Assembly (NCBI GenBank): GCA_033720975.1
Contig: JAWWBL010000100.1
Location: forward strand, 1-6,184
Length of the DNA stretch: 6,184 nucleotides
From: JAWWBL01 sp033720975
GTDB lineage: Bacteria; Actinomycetota; Acidimicrobiia; Spongiisociales; ZC4RG35
Reading direction: 5' to 3'
The notes under the pieces are model-generated. The model was not told where the DNA came from. It saw only the letters and a list, made by a program, of their open reading frames with translations, and did no database searches. A program made the translations under genes and the position numbers. Each line of letters opens with the position of its first letter. Positions within the stretch are counted from its first letter, which is position 1. Positions 1 to 6,184 of the stretch are shown here, one piece after another.

Positions 1-1703
1 AGATGCTCTTCGAGGCGAATCAGCTTCTCGGTCTCACCTTCCATCAGCTTGGAGACCGGTATCCCTGTCCATCGGGCCACCACCTCGGCCACGTCCTCGT
101 CGTTGACCTCCTCGGAGAGCATCGATCCGTTCTCGTGGAGTTTCTCGAGCTCGGCTTCCTTCTCTGTCAGCTTCGCCTCGAAGGAGTTGATCGTTCCGTA
201 TCGCAGCTCGGCAGCCTTGGCCAGGTCGCCTTCACGCTCGGCCAGCTCCGCCTGGCTCCGCGCCTTCTCGATGTCTCCTTTGAGACCCCTGATCTCGGTG
301 ATGACGTCCTTTTCCAGCGTCCAACGCGCAGTCAGGGCATCTATCGACTCGGTGAGGTCGGCTATCTCTGCCTCCACCCCATCAAGCCTTTCGGCCGATG
401 CGGCGTCGCTTTCCTTCTTCAACGCCTCCCGCTCGATCTCGAGTTGGATTCGACGACGGGTCAAGTCGTCGATTTCCTCGGGCATCGAGTCGATCTCTAT
501 GCGAAGCCTCGATGCCGACTCGTCGATCAAGTCGATGGCCTTGTCGGGCAAGAACCGCGCCGGGATGTAACGGTCGGAGAGGACGGCTGCTGCGACTAGC
601 GCCGAGTCGGTGATGCGAACACCGTGGTGCACCTCGTACCGCTCCTTCAGACCGCGCAAGATCCCGATGGTTTCTTCGACGCTCGGAGGTTCCACCATGA
701 CGGGTTGGAACCGTCGTTCGAGGGCGGCGTCCTTCTCGATGTGCTTGCGGTACTCGTCGAGTGTGGTGGCGCCGATCATGCGCAGCTCGCCTCGGGCGAG
801 CATTGGCTTGAGCATGTTGGAAGCATCCATCGCGCCTTCGGCCGCTCCGGCGCCAACGAGGGTATGAAGCTCATCGAGGAACGTGATGATCTGCCCTTCC
901 GACTGCTTGATCTCGTCGAGGACAGCCTTCAGGCGCTCTTCGAACTCACCGCGGTATTTGGCCCCGGCAACCATCGAACCGAGGTCGAGTGCGACGATTC
1001 GCTTGGTCTTCAGGCCCTCAGGCGCGTCACCGTCTGCGATTCGTCGCGCCAGGCCTTCGACGATGGCGGTCTTGCCGACGCCGGGCTCGCCGATGAGCAC
1101 CGGGTTGTTCTTGGTGCGTCGGGAGAGAACCTGGATGACTCGCCTGATCTCATCATCCCTTCCGATGACGGGGTCGAGCTTGCCCAGCCTTGCCTCGGAA
1201 GTTAGGTCACGGCCGTATTGCTCGAGGGCATTGAGGGTCGACTCCGGGTCTTCTGTGGTGACGCGGCGGCCACCTCGGAGCCCCTCCAGGGCCCCGAGCA
1301 GGGCTTCGGAAGTGACTCCGTTTTCGGCGAGGATCGTTCCTGCGTCCCCTCTGGACCGGGCCATGCCGAGTAGGAGGTGTTCCACAGAGAGGTAGTCGTC
1401 GCCCATCTTGCCCCGGTGGGAGTCGGCGTCGTTCAAGAGCTGGGCCAGTTGTGCACTCGTCGTCACCTCGGCATCGCCGTATGCCTTGGGGAGGGTGTCG
1501 AGATGGGACTCGACGGCGCGCCGGATCTGGAGCCCGTCGGCTCCAATCGCATCGAGCAAGGGATAGACGATCCCGTCCTGTTGACCGAGAAGAGCGAGCA
1601 CGAGATGCTCGGGCAGGACAGAACCATGGTGATGATCTCGGGCGATGTCGGTCGCCCTGACCAGGGCTTCTCGTGTCCTAGTGGTCAATTTGTCAAGACT
1701 CAT
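1..1703 (-). CDS. clpB: ATP-dependent chaperone/disaggregase ClpB, N-terminal part (cut at left edge)
   Basis: ClpB is a cytosolic hexameric AAA+ machine that threads aggregated proteins through its pore together with DnaK. The visible 567 residues begin [14 protein letters not shown] and contain the double Clp_N domain (about 1-145), a linker, and NBD1. NBD1 has Walker A GEPGVGKT (205-212, Lys211), pore loop [12 protein letters not shown] (Tyr250), Walker B with Asp277-Glu278 in [10 protein letters not shown], sensor GATTLDEYR and the Arg finger pair 330-331. The coiled-coil M-domain (about 400-520) follows, including YGTI and the [15 protein letters not shown] segment that leads into NBD2. 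NBD2 lies beyond the window. Numbering runs one residue behind E. coli ClpB, as I recall it, through NBD1, so the ATG at 1703 is well supported. A weak AGGT site lies 7 nt upstream. The M-domain separates it from ClpA and ClpC. The Walker B strand has Thr274 where a hydrophobic residue is usual. Transcription probably starts in the gap behind the kynureninase gene. Confidence 0.97.
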   Translation of the reverse strand, partial: MSLDKLTTRTREALVRATDIARDHHHGSVLPEHLVLALLGQQDGIVYPLLDAIGADGLQIRRAVESHLDTLPKAYGDAEVTTSAQLAQLLNDADSHRGKMGDDYLSVEHLLLGMARSRGDAGTILAENGVTSEALLGALEGLRGGRRVTTEDPESTLNALEQYGRDLTSEARLGKLDPVIGRDDEIRRVIQVLSRRTKNNPVLIGEPGVGKTAIVEGLARRIADGDAPEGLKTKRIVALDLGSMVAGAKYRGEFEERLKAVLDEIKQSEGQIITFLDELHTLVGAGAAEGAMDASNMLKPMLARGELRMIGATTLDEYRKHIEKDAALERRFQPVMVEPPSVEETIGILRGLKERYEVHHGVRITDSALVAAAVLSDRYIPARFLPDKAIDLIDESASRLRIEIDSMPEEIDDLTRRRIQLEIEREALKKESDAASAERLDGVEAEIADLTESIDALTARWTLEKDVITEIRGLKGDIEKARSQAELAEREGDLAKAAELRYGTINSFEAKLTEKEAELEKLHENGSMLSEEVNDEDVAEVVARWTGIPVSKLMEGETEKLIRLEEH

Positions 1704-1710
1704 CTGTGAT

Positions 1711-1714
1711 ACCT
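1711..1714 (-). promoter_or_regulatory. Weak ribosome binding site of clpB
   Basis: On the minus strand AGGT sits 7 nt before the ATG at 1703. This is a short but correctly placed Shine-Dalgarno core, and it supports that start. There is no better purine tract in the leader. Confidence 0.5.
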
Positions 1715-1718
1715 ATGG

Positions 1719-1734
1719 CTAAGTAAATCTAAGT
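1719..1734 (-). repeat. Direct repeat in the clpB leader, possible operator
   Basis: The minus strand reads ACTTAG-ATTT-ACTTAG: two identical hexamers with a 10-bp period, one helical turn, so both face the same side of the DNA. The repeat lies just downstream of the predicted -10 box and covers the likely transcription start, a classical repressor position. It does not match the inverted repeats known for heat-shock control: HAIR (HspR, CTTGAGT-N7-ACTCAAG) or CIRCE (HrcA, TTAGCACTC-N9-GAGTGCTAA). That it is an operator is inference; only the repeat itself is seen. Confidence 0.45.
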
Positions 1735-1737
1735 CAT

Positions 1738-1766
1738 ATGTTATCAGATTCGACGACCTCTGTGAA
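1738..1766 (-). promoter_or_regulatory. Predicted sigma-70-type promoter of clpB
   Basis: On the minus strand TTCACA (1766-1761, 5 of 6 to TTGACA) is followed by exactly 17 bp and TAACAT (1743-1738, fits TANNNT). TGA directly before the -10 box makes it an extended -10. Transcription would start near 1730, giving a leader of about 27 nt. The box lies in the only AT-rich stretch of an otherwise GC-rich window. This suggests that clpB is transcribed on its own and not only by read-through from the upstream kynurenine operon. Confidence 0.6.
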
Positions 1767-1773
1767 GATCCGT

Positions 1774-1790
1774 GCGGGACCGGTACCCGC
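1774..1790 (-). terminator. Small GC hairpin after the kynureninase-like gene; weak terminator candidate
   Basis: GCGGG (1774-1778) and CCCGC (1786-1790) pair perfectly around a 7-nt loop, 8 nt past the stop codon of the upstream gene. No T-run follows on the minus strand, so it is not a canonical intrinsic terminator. It could slow or partly end transcription from the operon, protect its 3' end, or mean nothing in GC-rich DNA. Confidence 0.25.
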
Positions 1791-1798
1791 CCGGAACT

Positions 1799-2935
1799 TC
1801 ACAGAACGGCTCGGAGGTTCCTCGTGAGGCTGTCCACGTCGGTCTCGTCTTGATAGATGCCGAAGCCGATGCGAAGACGGTCGCCGCGGTAGTCGGTGAT
1901 CACTCCACGCCGATGCAATGCCTGGTAGAGATCCGCAGCGCGGGGGGTGCGAAAGGTGAGGAAGTTGCCCCGAGTCAACTCCGATGCGGGGACCAGCTCA
2001 CCGGGCAGGACACCCGCTTCGAGGAAGTGCTTCTGGAGACTGGAAACGTATGAAGAGATCTGCGTCGGCCCGACCCCTTCGGAGTCCAGCCACTCCAGGA
2101 CCGCCCGCATCCGGTAGATCCCGGACACGTCAAAGGTTGCACCGGCGAACCTCGTCCCCCCCTTCTCATAGGGCAAGTCCGACGAGACGCCGGACTCCAG
2201 CTGGGTGAAGCCGGCGTACCACCCGGTGTTCACCGGCCGCTCGCCATACCCGGGCGGTGCGTGCAGGAAGCAAACCCCCTCACCGGACATGGCGTACTTG
2301 TACCCGCCGGCGACGTAGAAAGCCCGGTCCTGAATCGCGCCGAGGTTCACCGGGAGGGCCATGAATGCGTGGTAGCCGTCGACGACGATGAACGCCCGGT
2401 CCTCGGACACCGAGGAGACGATTCTGTCGATGTCTTCAACCAGGAAACCCGAGTCGAAGAACACCTGGCTGAGGTAGATCAGATCGTGCGCCCCGGAGCG
2501 GGCCTCGAGTGTGAATCTGTCCGAGAAGGTGTCGAAAGGCTCGGCGGGGACGCGGTCGACGATTGCCAGGCCGGACTCCTCCCACCTCCGGGACTGGCGG
2601 CTGAAAGAGTGGAACTCGGCATCGGTGGAGAGGAGGCGAACGGGAGGCTCGAAGCACGAGAAGAGACGGACCAGGAAGCCGTGGGTGTTTGGGCCAAACA
2701 CCAGTGTGTCCCTGGCCTCGATCCCCAAGACGTCTGCGACCAGCCGACTTGCCGCAGGAATCACTTCTCCAAAGACACGGTCCCACTTGTCGTCGGCCAG
2801 AGAAGCTGCGTCCTCCCAGGCAGCTTGGTGGGCCTCGAAAGATACGTCGGGCCACGGGTGATGAGAGTGTGCTGCGAAATGGAGGCGATCGGGCTCGGCT
2901 GCGAAGAACCTCGAGAAGCCGTCCTTCAGGTTCAT
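1799..2935 (-). CDS. Kynureninase-like PLP enzyme (aminotransferase class V fold)
   Basis: This 378-residue cytosolic enzyme is predicted to split kynurenine into anthranilate and alanine. Seen: a fold-type I layout with an N-terminal HSHHPWPD segment (23-30), GPNTH (81-85) at the cofactor phosphate region, VDGYHAF (185-191) with the Asp expected to pair with the PLP pyridine nitrogen, and GGYKYAMSGEG (210-220). Lys213 is the presumed PLP lysine; compare YKYLNSGPG-type motifs in kynureninases. A GW motif (238-239) precedes a region resembling the kynureninase GWWGH block, but with GWYAGF here. The C-terminus has LRIGFGIY. It is shorter than typical kynureninases (about 400-460 residues) and divergent, so substrate assignment rests partly on the neighbour: its ATG overlaps the stop of the tryptophan dioxygenase gene (ATGA), implying translational coupling. 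GAGG lies only 1 nt from the ATG, too close to act as a normal binding site. Other class V activities (desulfurase- or epimerase-like) remain possible. Confidence 0.72.
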   Translation of the reverse strand: MNLKDGFSRFFAAEPDRLHFAAHSHHPWPDVSFEAHQAAWEDAASLADDKWDRVFGEVIPAASRLVADVLGIEARDTLVFGPNTHGFLVRLFSCFEPPVRLLSTDAEFHSFSRQSRRWEESGLAIVDRVPAEPFDTFSDRFTLEARSGAHDLIYLSQVFFDSGFLVEDIDRIVSSVSEDRAFIVVDGYHAFMALPVNLGAIQDRAFYVAGGYKYAMSGEGVCFLHAPPGYGERPVNTGWYAGFTQLESGVSSDLPYEKGGTRFAGATFDVSGIYRMRAVLEWLDSEGVGPTQISSYVSSLQKHFLEAGVLPGELVPASELTRGNFLTFRTPRAADLYQALHRRGVITDYRGDRLRIGFGIYQDETDVDSLTRNLRAVL

Positions 2936-4017
2936 GCCTCGTATCGGAACCGCATGGCTTCGACGATGCCTTCGGGAAGGGTCGGCCGGTCACCGCGTGG
3001 TACCAGGAACGTCGAAAGGTCCATGAGGTCCCCGAACACGCGGCTCCTCTCTGCCGACTTCTCCAGGTACTTGGCCCCGGCGGAGCCACCGGTGCCCACT
3101 CGGCGGCCGATCATGCGCAGCGCCATTTGAGCATGCCGGTACCGCCATGTGGTGAAGCCCTCGTCGATGTCCATTAGCAACTCGAGCACCCCGAAGGGCT
3201 CATGCAGCGCCGGCTGGTCCCGATACAGCGTGATGAACACGGCGGCCTGGAAGGCTCGGTGGCTGAAACGCAGGCGCCCGGCGTCTCGCTCGTGCTGGTG
3301 GCGGGCGGGGTCGAAAATCGCCGAGTACTGGCTGAGGATTCGCTCGAACTCCTCGAGCTGTGCCTCGCGTTCCCCCTCGGTGAGGTTGGGATTGTTGGCG
3401 ACTACCTCCCGGTCGGACTTGATCCTGGCGTGAACAGCTCCTTGGTAGGCCTCCCAGAAGTGGAAGTCCTCATGGTCGAGAAAGGGAGTGCGTTCCAGCC
3501 AGCTCTCGACCAGGTCAAAGAGGGAGGGCTCGTTCTCGAGGCTCACGACAACGTCGCGGTCCTCGCTCGTGAAGCGGTCCGTGTAATCGGCGCCGGCGAG
3601 CAGAAGGCGGTCCTCGGGTCGGATGCCCAGCTTGTTCTCGACGATACGAAACTGGGCCGACTGAAATCCGGAGGCAGGAAAGAGTTGGTCGCGGAAGTCG
3701 AGAAAGTCGAGGGGCGTCATCGTCTCCAGGACCGCGATCTGCTCGATGAGTAGCCGCTCAATCCGATGGATGCGGCGGAGCCGAGCCAGGGCGGTGCGCA
3801 TGTCCGTCTCATCGACCTGGTCCTTGCCAAAAATGGCCAGCACCGAGTCGATCTCCCAGATTATCTGTTTGAACCAAAGCTCATAGGCCTGGTGGACGAT
3901 GATGAAAAGCATCTCGTCGTGGACGGGCTCACCGACTTTTGCGCTCTGCAGCTCCTGGGCACCCAAAAGCTTGGACAACTGGAGGTAGTCGCCGTAGTAG
4001 AGGGGCTCGTCGCTCAT
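2932..4017 (-). CDS. kynA: Tryptophan 2,3-dioxygenase, long (animal-like) form
   Basis: This cytosolic haem enzyme oxidises L-tryptophan with O2 to N-formylkynurenine, the first step of the kynurenine pathway. The 361 residues align along their length with the family as I know it: YGDYLQLSKLL (8-18); HDEMLFIIVHQAYELWFKQ, with His33 at the active-site histidine position; FRDQL with Arg109 for the substrate carboxylate; PASGFQS (114-120); WRYRH, with His295 as proximal haem ligand; and GTGGSAG, with Thr309 contacting the substrate amino group. All key residues are intact. Bacterial enzymes are usually near 280-300 residues. This one has an extra charged helical stretch (about 181-250, with FHFW, FDPARHQHE and LSYRAL-like LRFSHRAF) that resembles the vertebrate form. 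The start at 4017 puts the first motif at residue 7, as expected. It lies 12 nt after the dehydrogenase stop, with no clear Shine-Dalgarno, and overlaps the kynureninase-like gene by 4 nt. Confidence 0.95.
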   Translation of the reverse strand: MSDEPLYYGDYLQLSKLLGAQELQSAKVGEPVHDEMLFIIVHQAYELWFKQIIWEIDSVLAIFGKDQVDETDMRTALARLRRIHRIERLLIEQIAVLETMTPLDFLDFRDQLFPASGFQSAQFRIVENKLGIRPEDRLLLAGADYTDRFTSEDRDVVVSLENEPSLFDLVESWLERTPFLDHEDFHFWEAYQGAVHARIKSDREVVANNPNLTEGEREAQLEEFERILSQYSAIFDPARHQHERDAGRLRFSHRAFQAAVFITLYRDQPALHEPFGVLELLMDIDEGFTTWRYRHAQMALRMIGRRVGTGGSAGAKYLEKSAERSRVFGDLMDLSTFLVPRGDRPTLPEGIVEAMRFRYEA

Positions 4018-4029
4018 CTGATCTGGACG

Positions 4030-4836
4030 CTAGCCCGGGGTGCTACCAGGGGCCACCGCGTCGACCGAAAACTCCCAGAGACGTCGGGAGAGTGCCCGGT
4101 CTCTTGCGGCCTGGGAGGGGATCGCCGGCGCACGTTGGGAGTAGTAGAGCCCGCTCTCGTCGGCTAGCTCCGGTTCGGTTGCACACCAGACCACTGTGTC
4201 CGCGCCTTGGTCGGGGGTGAGGGCGCGAATGAACGGCCGGACATACCATGGGATGATCTTGGTCTTCACCAACCCGGGATGAACCGCGTAGGTCCGCAGC
4301 TCGGGACTTCTTCTGGCGAGCTCGTCTATGAACAAGACGTTCGCCAGTTTCGATACGGCGTACTCGGCGAGACCGAACATAGATCGTGTCGGCCTGGTGA
4401 AGGCGTCGAAGTCGACTGAGTCGACCCGGTGGTGCATGTGGCTGGACAGCTGCACCACCCTTGTCCCTTGCCCGAGGACCGGACCGAGTTCCCTGGTTAA
4501 CAGGAAGTGGCCGAGGTGGTTGACCCCGATGTGAATCTCGTAGCCATCGGGTGTCATGCCCTTGACCGGACCCACTCCTGCGTTGTTGACCAGTACGTCC
4601 AGGGTCGTTCCTCTTGTCACGATGGCGGCGGCAGCAGACCGGCATGACTCGAGGAGTGCGAGGTCCAACTGAAGGAACTCTGCCGAGCCTCCTGCGGCGT
4701 GAATGTCGGCGACAGTTCGAGACGTGCGCTGATGTGAGCGGCCCGCGGCGATGACGTGGAAGCCGTCGGCTGCGAGAGCGCGTGCGGTCGCCGCGCCGAT
4801 CCCTGATGACGCCCCGGTGACCAGCGCAACCCTCAT
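4030..4836 (-). CDS. Short-chain dehydrogenase/reductase, retinol-dehydrogenase-like, probably NADP(H)-dependent
   Basis: This is a classical SDR with a Rossmann fold; its substrate is unknown. Seen from the ATG at 4836 (268 residues): cofactor loop TGASSGIG (7-14), AGR after strand 2 (Arg33, which favours NADP(H)), LDL (57-59), NNAG (84-87), VNHLGHF with Asn107, catalytic Ser131/132 in VQLSSH, YAVSK with Tyr159 and Lys163, and HPGLVKT (186-192). The NHLGHFLLT and HPG...T blocks resemble the retinol dehydrogenase, WW-oxidoreductase and protochlorophyllide reductase branch. There is no signal peptide or membrane helix. It is the first gene of the operon with tryptophan dioxygenase and the kynureninase-like gene, so it may act on a side product or a downstream intermediate, but nothing in the sequence shows that. 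A GTG at 4845 would add three residues (MID). I prefer the ATG because a TANNNT box ends 7 nt before it, fitting a leaderless mRNA. Confidence 0.9.
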   Translation of the reverse strand: MRVALVTGASSGIGAATARALAADGFHVIAAGRSHQRTSRTVADIHAAGGSAEFLQLDLALLESCRSAAAAIVTRGTTLDVLVNNAGVGPVKGMTPDGYEIHIGVNHLGHFLLTRELGPVLGQGTRVVQLSSHMHHRVDSVDFDAFTRPTRSMFGLAEYAVSKLANVLFIDELARRSPELRTYAVHPGLVKTKIIPWYVRPFIRALTPDQGADTVVWCATEPELADESGLYYSQRAPAIPSQAARDRALSRRLWEFSVDAVAPGSTPG

Positions 4837-4843
4837 ATCGATC

Positions 4844-4853
4844 ACGGTACCGT
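4844..4853. promoter_or_regulatory. 10-bp palindrome, candidate shared bidirectional -10 element for two leaderless genes
   Basis: ACGGTACCGT is a perfect palindrome in the 23-nt gap between the divergent starts. It places TACCGT (TANNNT) on the plus strand at 4848-4853, 6 nt before the GTG at 4860. It places the same box on the minus strand at 4849-4844, 7 nt before the ATG at 4836. That is the usual distance from a -10 box to the transcription start, so both mRNAs could begin at the start codon. Neither gene has a Shine-Dalgarno. No convincing -35 is seen for the plus-strand gene. The core CGGTACCG also occurs inside the dioxygenase gene at 3137-3144, so the palindrome alone is weak evidence; the placement is the argument. 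It could instead be a regulator site. Confidence 0.4.
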
Positions 4854-4859
4854 CGCCCC

Positions 4860-6184
4860 GTGAGTGACTGGCCGCAGACGCTGAACGCCGACGAGTTCTT
4901 CCTCCGCGCCCGGATTGCGGAGGGACGGGGAGAGCGAGTCGCCCTCCGTCTCGACGACCGAGTCCTCACCTATTCCGAAGTCGACTTGATCGCCGGTCGC
5001 TACGCGAACGCATTGAGGGACCGAGGCGTGATGAGCGAGGATCGGGTTCTCATCGTGGCGCCCGACGGCGCTGACTATGTGGGTGCCCTGTTTGGGATCT
5101 TTCGCCTCGGAGCGGTGGTAATCATGCTCAATCCGGGCCTCACCGCTGATGCCATGGCGGCGATAGTGGCTCGGTGCCGGCCTTCTGCTGCCGTAGTCCA
5201 CGATGAGCACTTGGATCACTTCGGGCGTTCTGCGGGCGAGATCTCCTTTCCCGTCCTCGAAGTCGGTGCCGAGCCGTTGCCCGGCTCGGGCCGGTGTGAG
5301 ACGACAGCCACCCGTCCGGACGATCCAGCGATCTGGCTGTTCAGCGGGGGGACCACGGGCGCGCCCAAGGCAGTTGTCCAGACCCACAAAAGCCTCGTGA
5401 ATACGACGAGGCTCTATGGGCAAGGGGCTCTCGGCCTGACCGAAGATGACGTCACCATCTCGGTGCCCAAGCTGTACTTCGGTTACGCCACGGGTTCCAA
5501 CCTTCTCTTCCCTTTCTCGGTCGGCGCTTCGGCGGTCCTGTTCGAAGATCACCCGACTCCGGGGGCCCTCTTCGAAAGGATCGCTCGACACCGCCCGACG
5601 GTGCTCGTCAACGTGCCCTCGGCCATCAACCAGATGCTCAACGATCCTGAGGCGGAGACTCAGGACCTGAGCTGCCTCCGTTTCGCGACTTCGGCCGGCG
5701 AGGCCCTTCCAGACACGCTCTACCACCGGTGGAAGGAGACTTTCGGAGTCGAGCTGCTAGACGGCCTCGGCACTGCGGAGATGTGGCACATTTTTGTCAG
5801 CAACACGGTCGGCGACGTGAAGCCCGGGACTCTGGGCAAGGTGGTGCCCGGGTTTGAGATAAGGGCCTGCGACGACGATGGCAACGAGGTTGCTACAGGC
5901 GAGGTGGGGCGGCTCTGGGTCAAGGGCGAGTCGCTGGGACTGGGGTATTGGGAGCTGCCGGAGATGACCGCGTCGGCGTTTCGTGGAGATTGGTTCGTCG
6001 GCGGCGACCTGGTCTCGATCGACGAGGACGGCTACGTGACGCATCGTGGCCGCGCTGATGACGCCATCAAGGTCAAGGGAAAGTGGTTCCGGCCACAGGA
6101 GGTGGAGTCGACGCTCCTCGATCACGAAAGAGTGCAGGATGCCGCGGTCGTCGCGGTCGAGGACCGAGATGGGCTCGCCCGCCC
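4860..6184 (+). CDS. Benzoate/2-aminobenzoate-CoA ligase family protein, N-terminal 441 residues (cut at right edge)
   Basis: This is an ANL-superfamily adenylating enzyme: ATP plus an aromatic acid gives the acyl-AMP, then the acyl-CoA. Motifs: FSGGTTGAPK (161-170, phosphate loop), QTHKSL (175-180), KLYFGYATGSNLLFPFSVGA (204-223), SAGEALP (278-284), DGLGTAEMWHIF (301-312, with the conserved Glu), PGTLG (322-326), GGD (381-383, usually TGD), and hinge GRADDAIKVKG (397-407) leading into the mobile C-terminal domain. The final catalytic lysine lies beyond the window. The KLYF...FPFSVGA and AEMWHIF blocks are typical of the benzoate-CoA ligase branch and not of acetyl-CoA or fatty acyl-CoA synthetases. 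The GTG start is chosen because the N-terminal LNADEFF...AEGRGERVALR block, typical of this branch, begins at residue 8, and the next in-frame start would remove it. There is no Shine-Dalgarno. Divergent neighbours that yield anthranilate suggest 2-aminobenzoate as substrate; benzoate or another aryl acid is possible. Confidence 0.85.
   Translation, partial: MSDWPQTLNADEFFLRARIAEGRGERVALRLDDRVLTYSEVDLIAGRYANALRDRGVMSEDRVLIVAPDGADYVGALFGIFRLGAVVIMLNPGLTADAMAAIVARCRPSAAVVHDEHLDHFGRSAGEISFPVLEVGAEPLPGSGRCETTATRPDDPAIWLFSGGTTGAPKAVVQTHKSLVNTTRLYGQGALGLTEDDVTISVPKLYFGYATGSNLLFPFSVGASAVLFEDHPTPGALFERIARHRPTVLVNVPSAINQMLNDPEAETQDLSCLRFATSAGEALPDTLYHRWKETFGVELLDGLGTAEMWHIFVSNTVGDVKPGTLGKVVPGFEIRACDDDGNEVATGEVGRLWVKGESLGLGYWELPEMTASAFRGDWFVGGDLVSIDEDGYVTHRGRADDAIKVKGKWFRPQEVESTLLDHERVQDAAVVAVEDRDGLAR

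Noticed and set aside
3..1205. Plus-strand open frames of up to 198 residues opposite clpB
   Set aside because: The minus strand gives an uninterrupted ClpB protein with all expected motifs; these frames carry no recognisable protein.
1704..1798. Possible small gene or RNA between the kynureninase-like gene and clpB
   Set aside because: At 95 nt it is filled by the promoter, repeat, leader and small hairpin; no start codon with a ribosome site and no tRNA-like fold is seen.
2261..3130. A 289-residue open frame on the plus strand across the kynureninase and dioxygenase genes
   Set aside because: It spans the junction of two well-supported minus-strand genes and shows no family motifs; it is an antisense shadow.
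3137..3144. CGGTACCG palindrome inside the dioxygenase gene
   Set aside because: It lies within a conserved coding stretch (the WRYRH region) and has no start codon near it. It serves only as a caution that this 8-mer recurs by chance.
4043..4969. A 308-residue arginine-rich minus-strand frame overlapping the dehydrogenase
   Set aside because: Same strand but another frame than the SDR, with an extreme Arg/Ser composition and no motifs. The SDR frame explains the region, and this frame would also overlap the ligase start.
4842..5726. A 294-residue open frame on the minus strand opposite the CoA ligase gene
   Set aside because: The plus strand encodes a full run of ligase motifs over the same bases. 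The minus frame has no recognisable domain and is the kind of antisense open frame that GC-rich codon use creates.

Overview
The window carries five protein genes of a GC-rich bacterium, packed almost without gaps. The two outermost genes are cut by the window ends. Gene order, the lack of strong Shine-Dalgarno sites at several starts and one very tight divergent start pair fit an actinobacterium-like genome (Acidimicrobiia or a relative would be my guess). This is an inference from style, not from a marker gene. I see no mobile element, CRISPR array, tRNA or rRNA.

Layout: (1) 1-1703, minus strand, is the N-terminal 567 residues of the disaggregase ClpB, cut at the left edge. (2) 1704-1798 is the only real intergenic space. 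It holds a good sigma-70-like promoter for clpB, a 10-bp-spaced direct repeat over the predicted transcription start, and a small GC hairpin behind the upstream operon. (3) 1799-4836, minus strand, is a three-gene operon in the order short-chain dehydrogenase, tryptophan 2,3-dioxygenase, kynureninase-like PLP enzyme. Its junctions are a 12-nt gap and a 4-nt ATGA overlap. (4) From 4860 on the plus strand a gene of the benzoate/2-aminobenzoate-CoA ligase family runs off the right edge.

Read together, the dioxygenase opens the indole ring of tryptophan, the kynureninase-like enzyme would release anthranilate and alanine, and the divergent ligase could activate anthranilate to 2-aminobenzoyl-CoA. 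That suggests a tryptophan-to-anthraniloyl-CoA catabolic locus. The formamidase normally needed between the first two steps is not in the window, and the role of the dehydrogenase is unknown.

The most interesting non-coding point is the 23-nt gap between the divergent starts at 4836 and 4860. It contains a perfect 10-bp palindrome that offers a TANNNT -10 box on each strand, 6-7 nt from each start codon. This fits a bidirectional promoter making two leaderless mRNAs.
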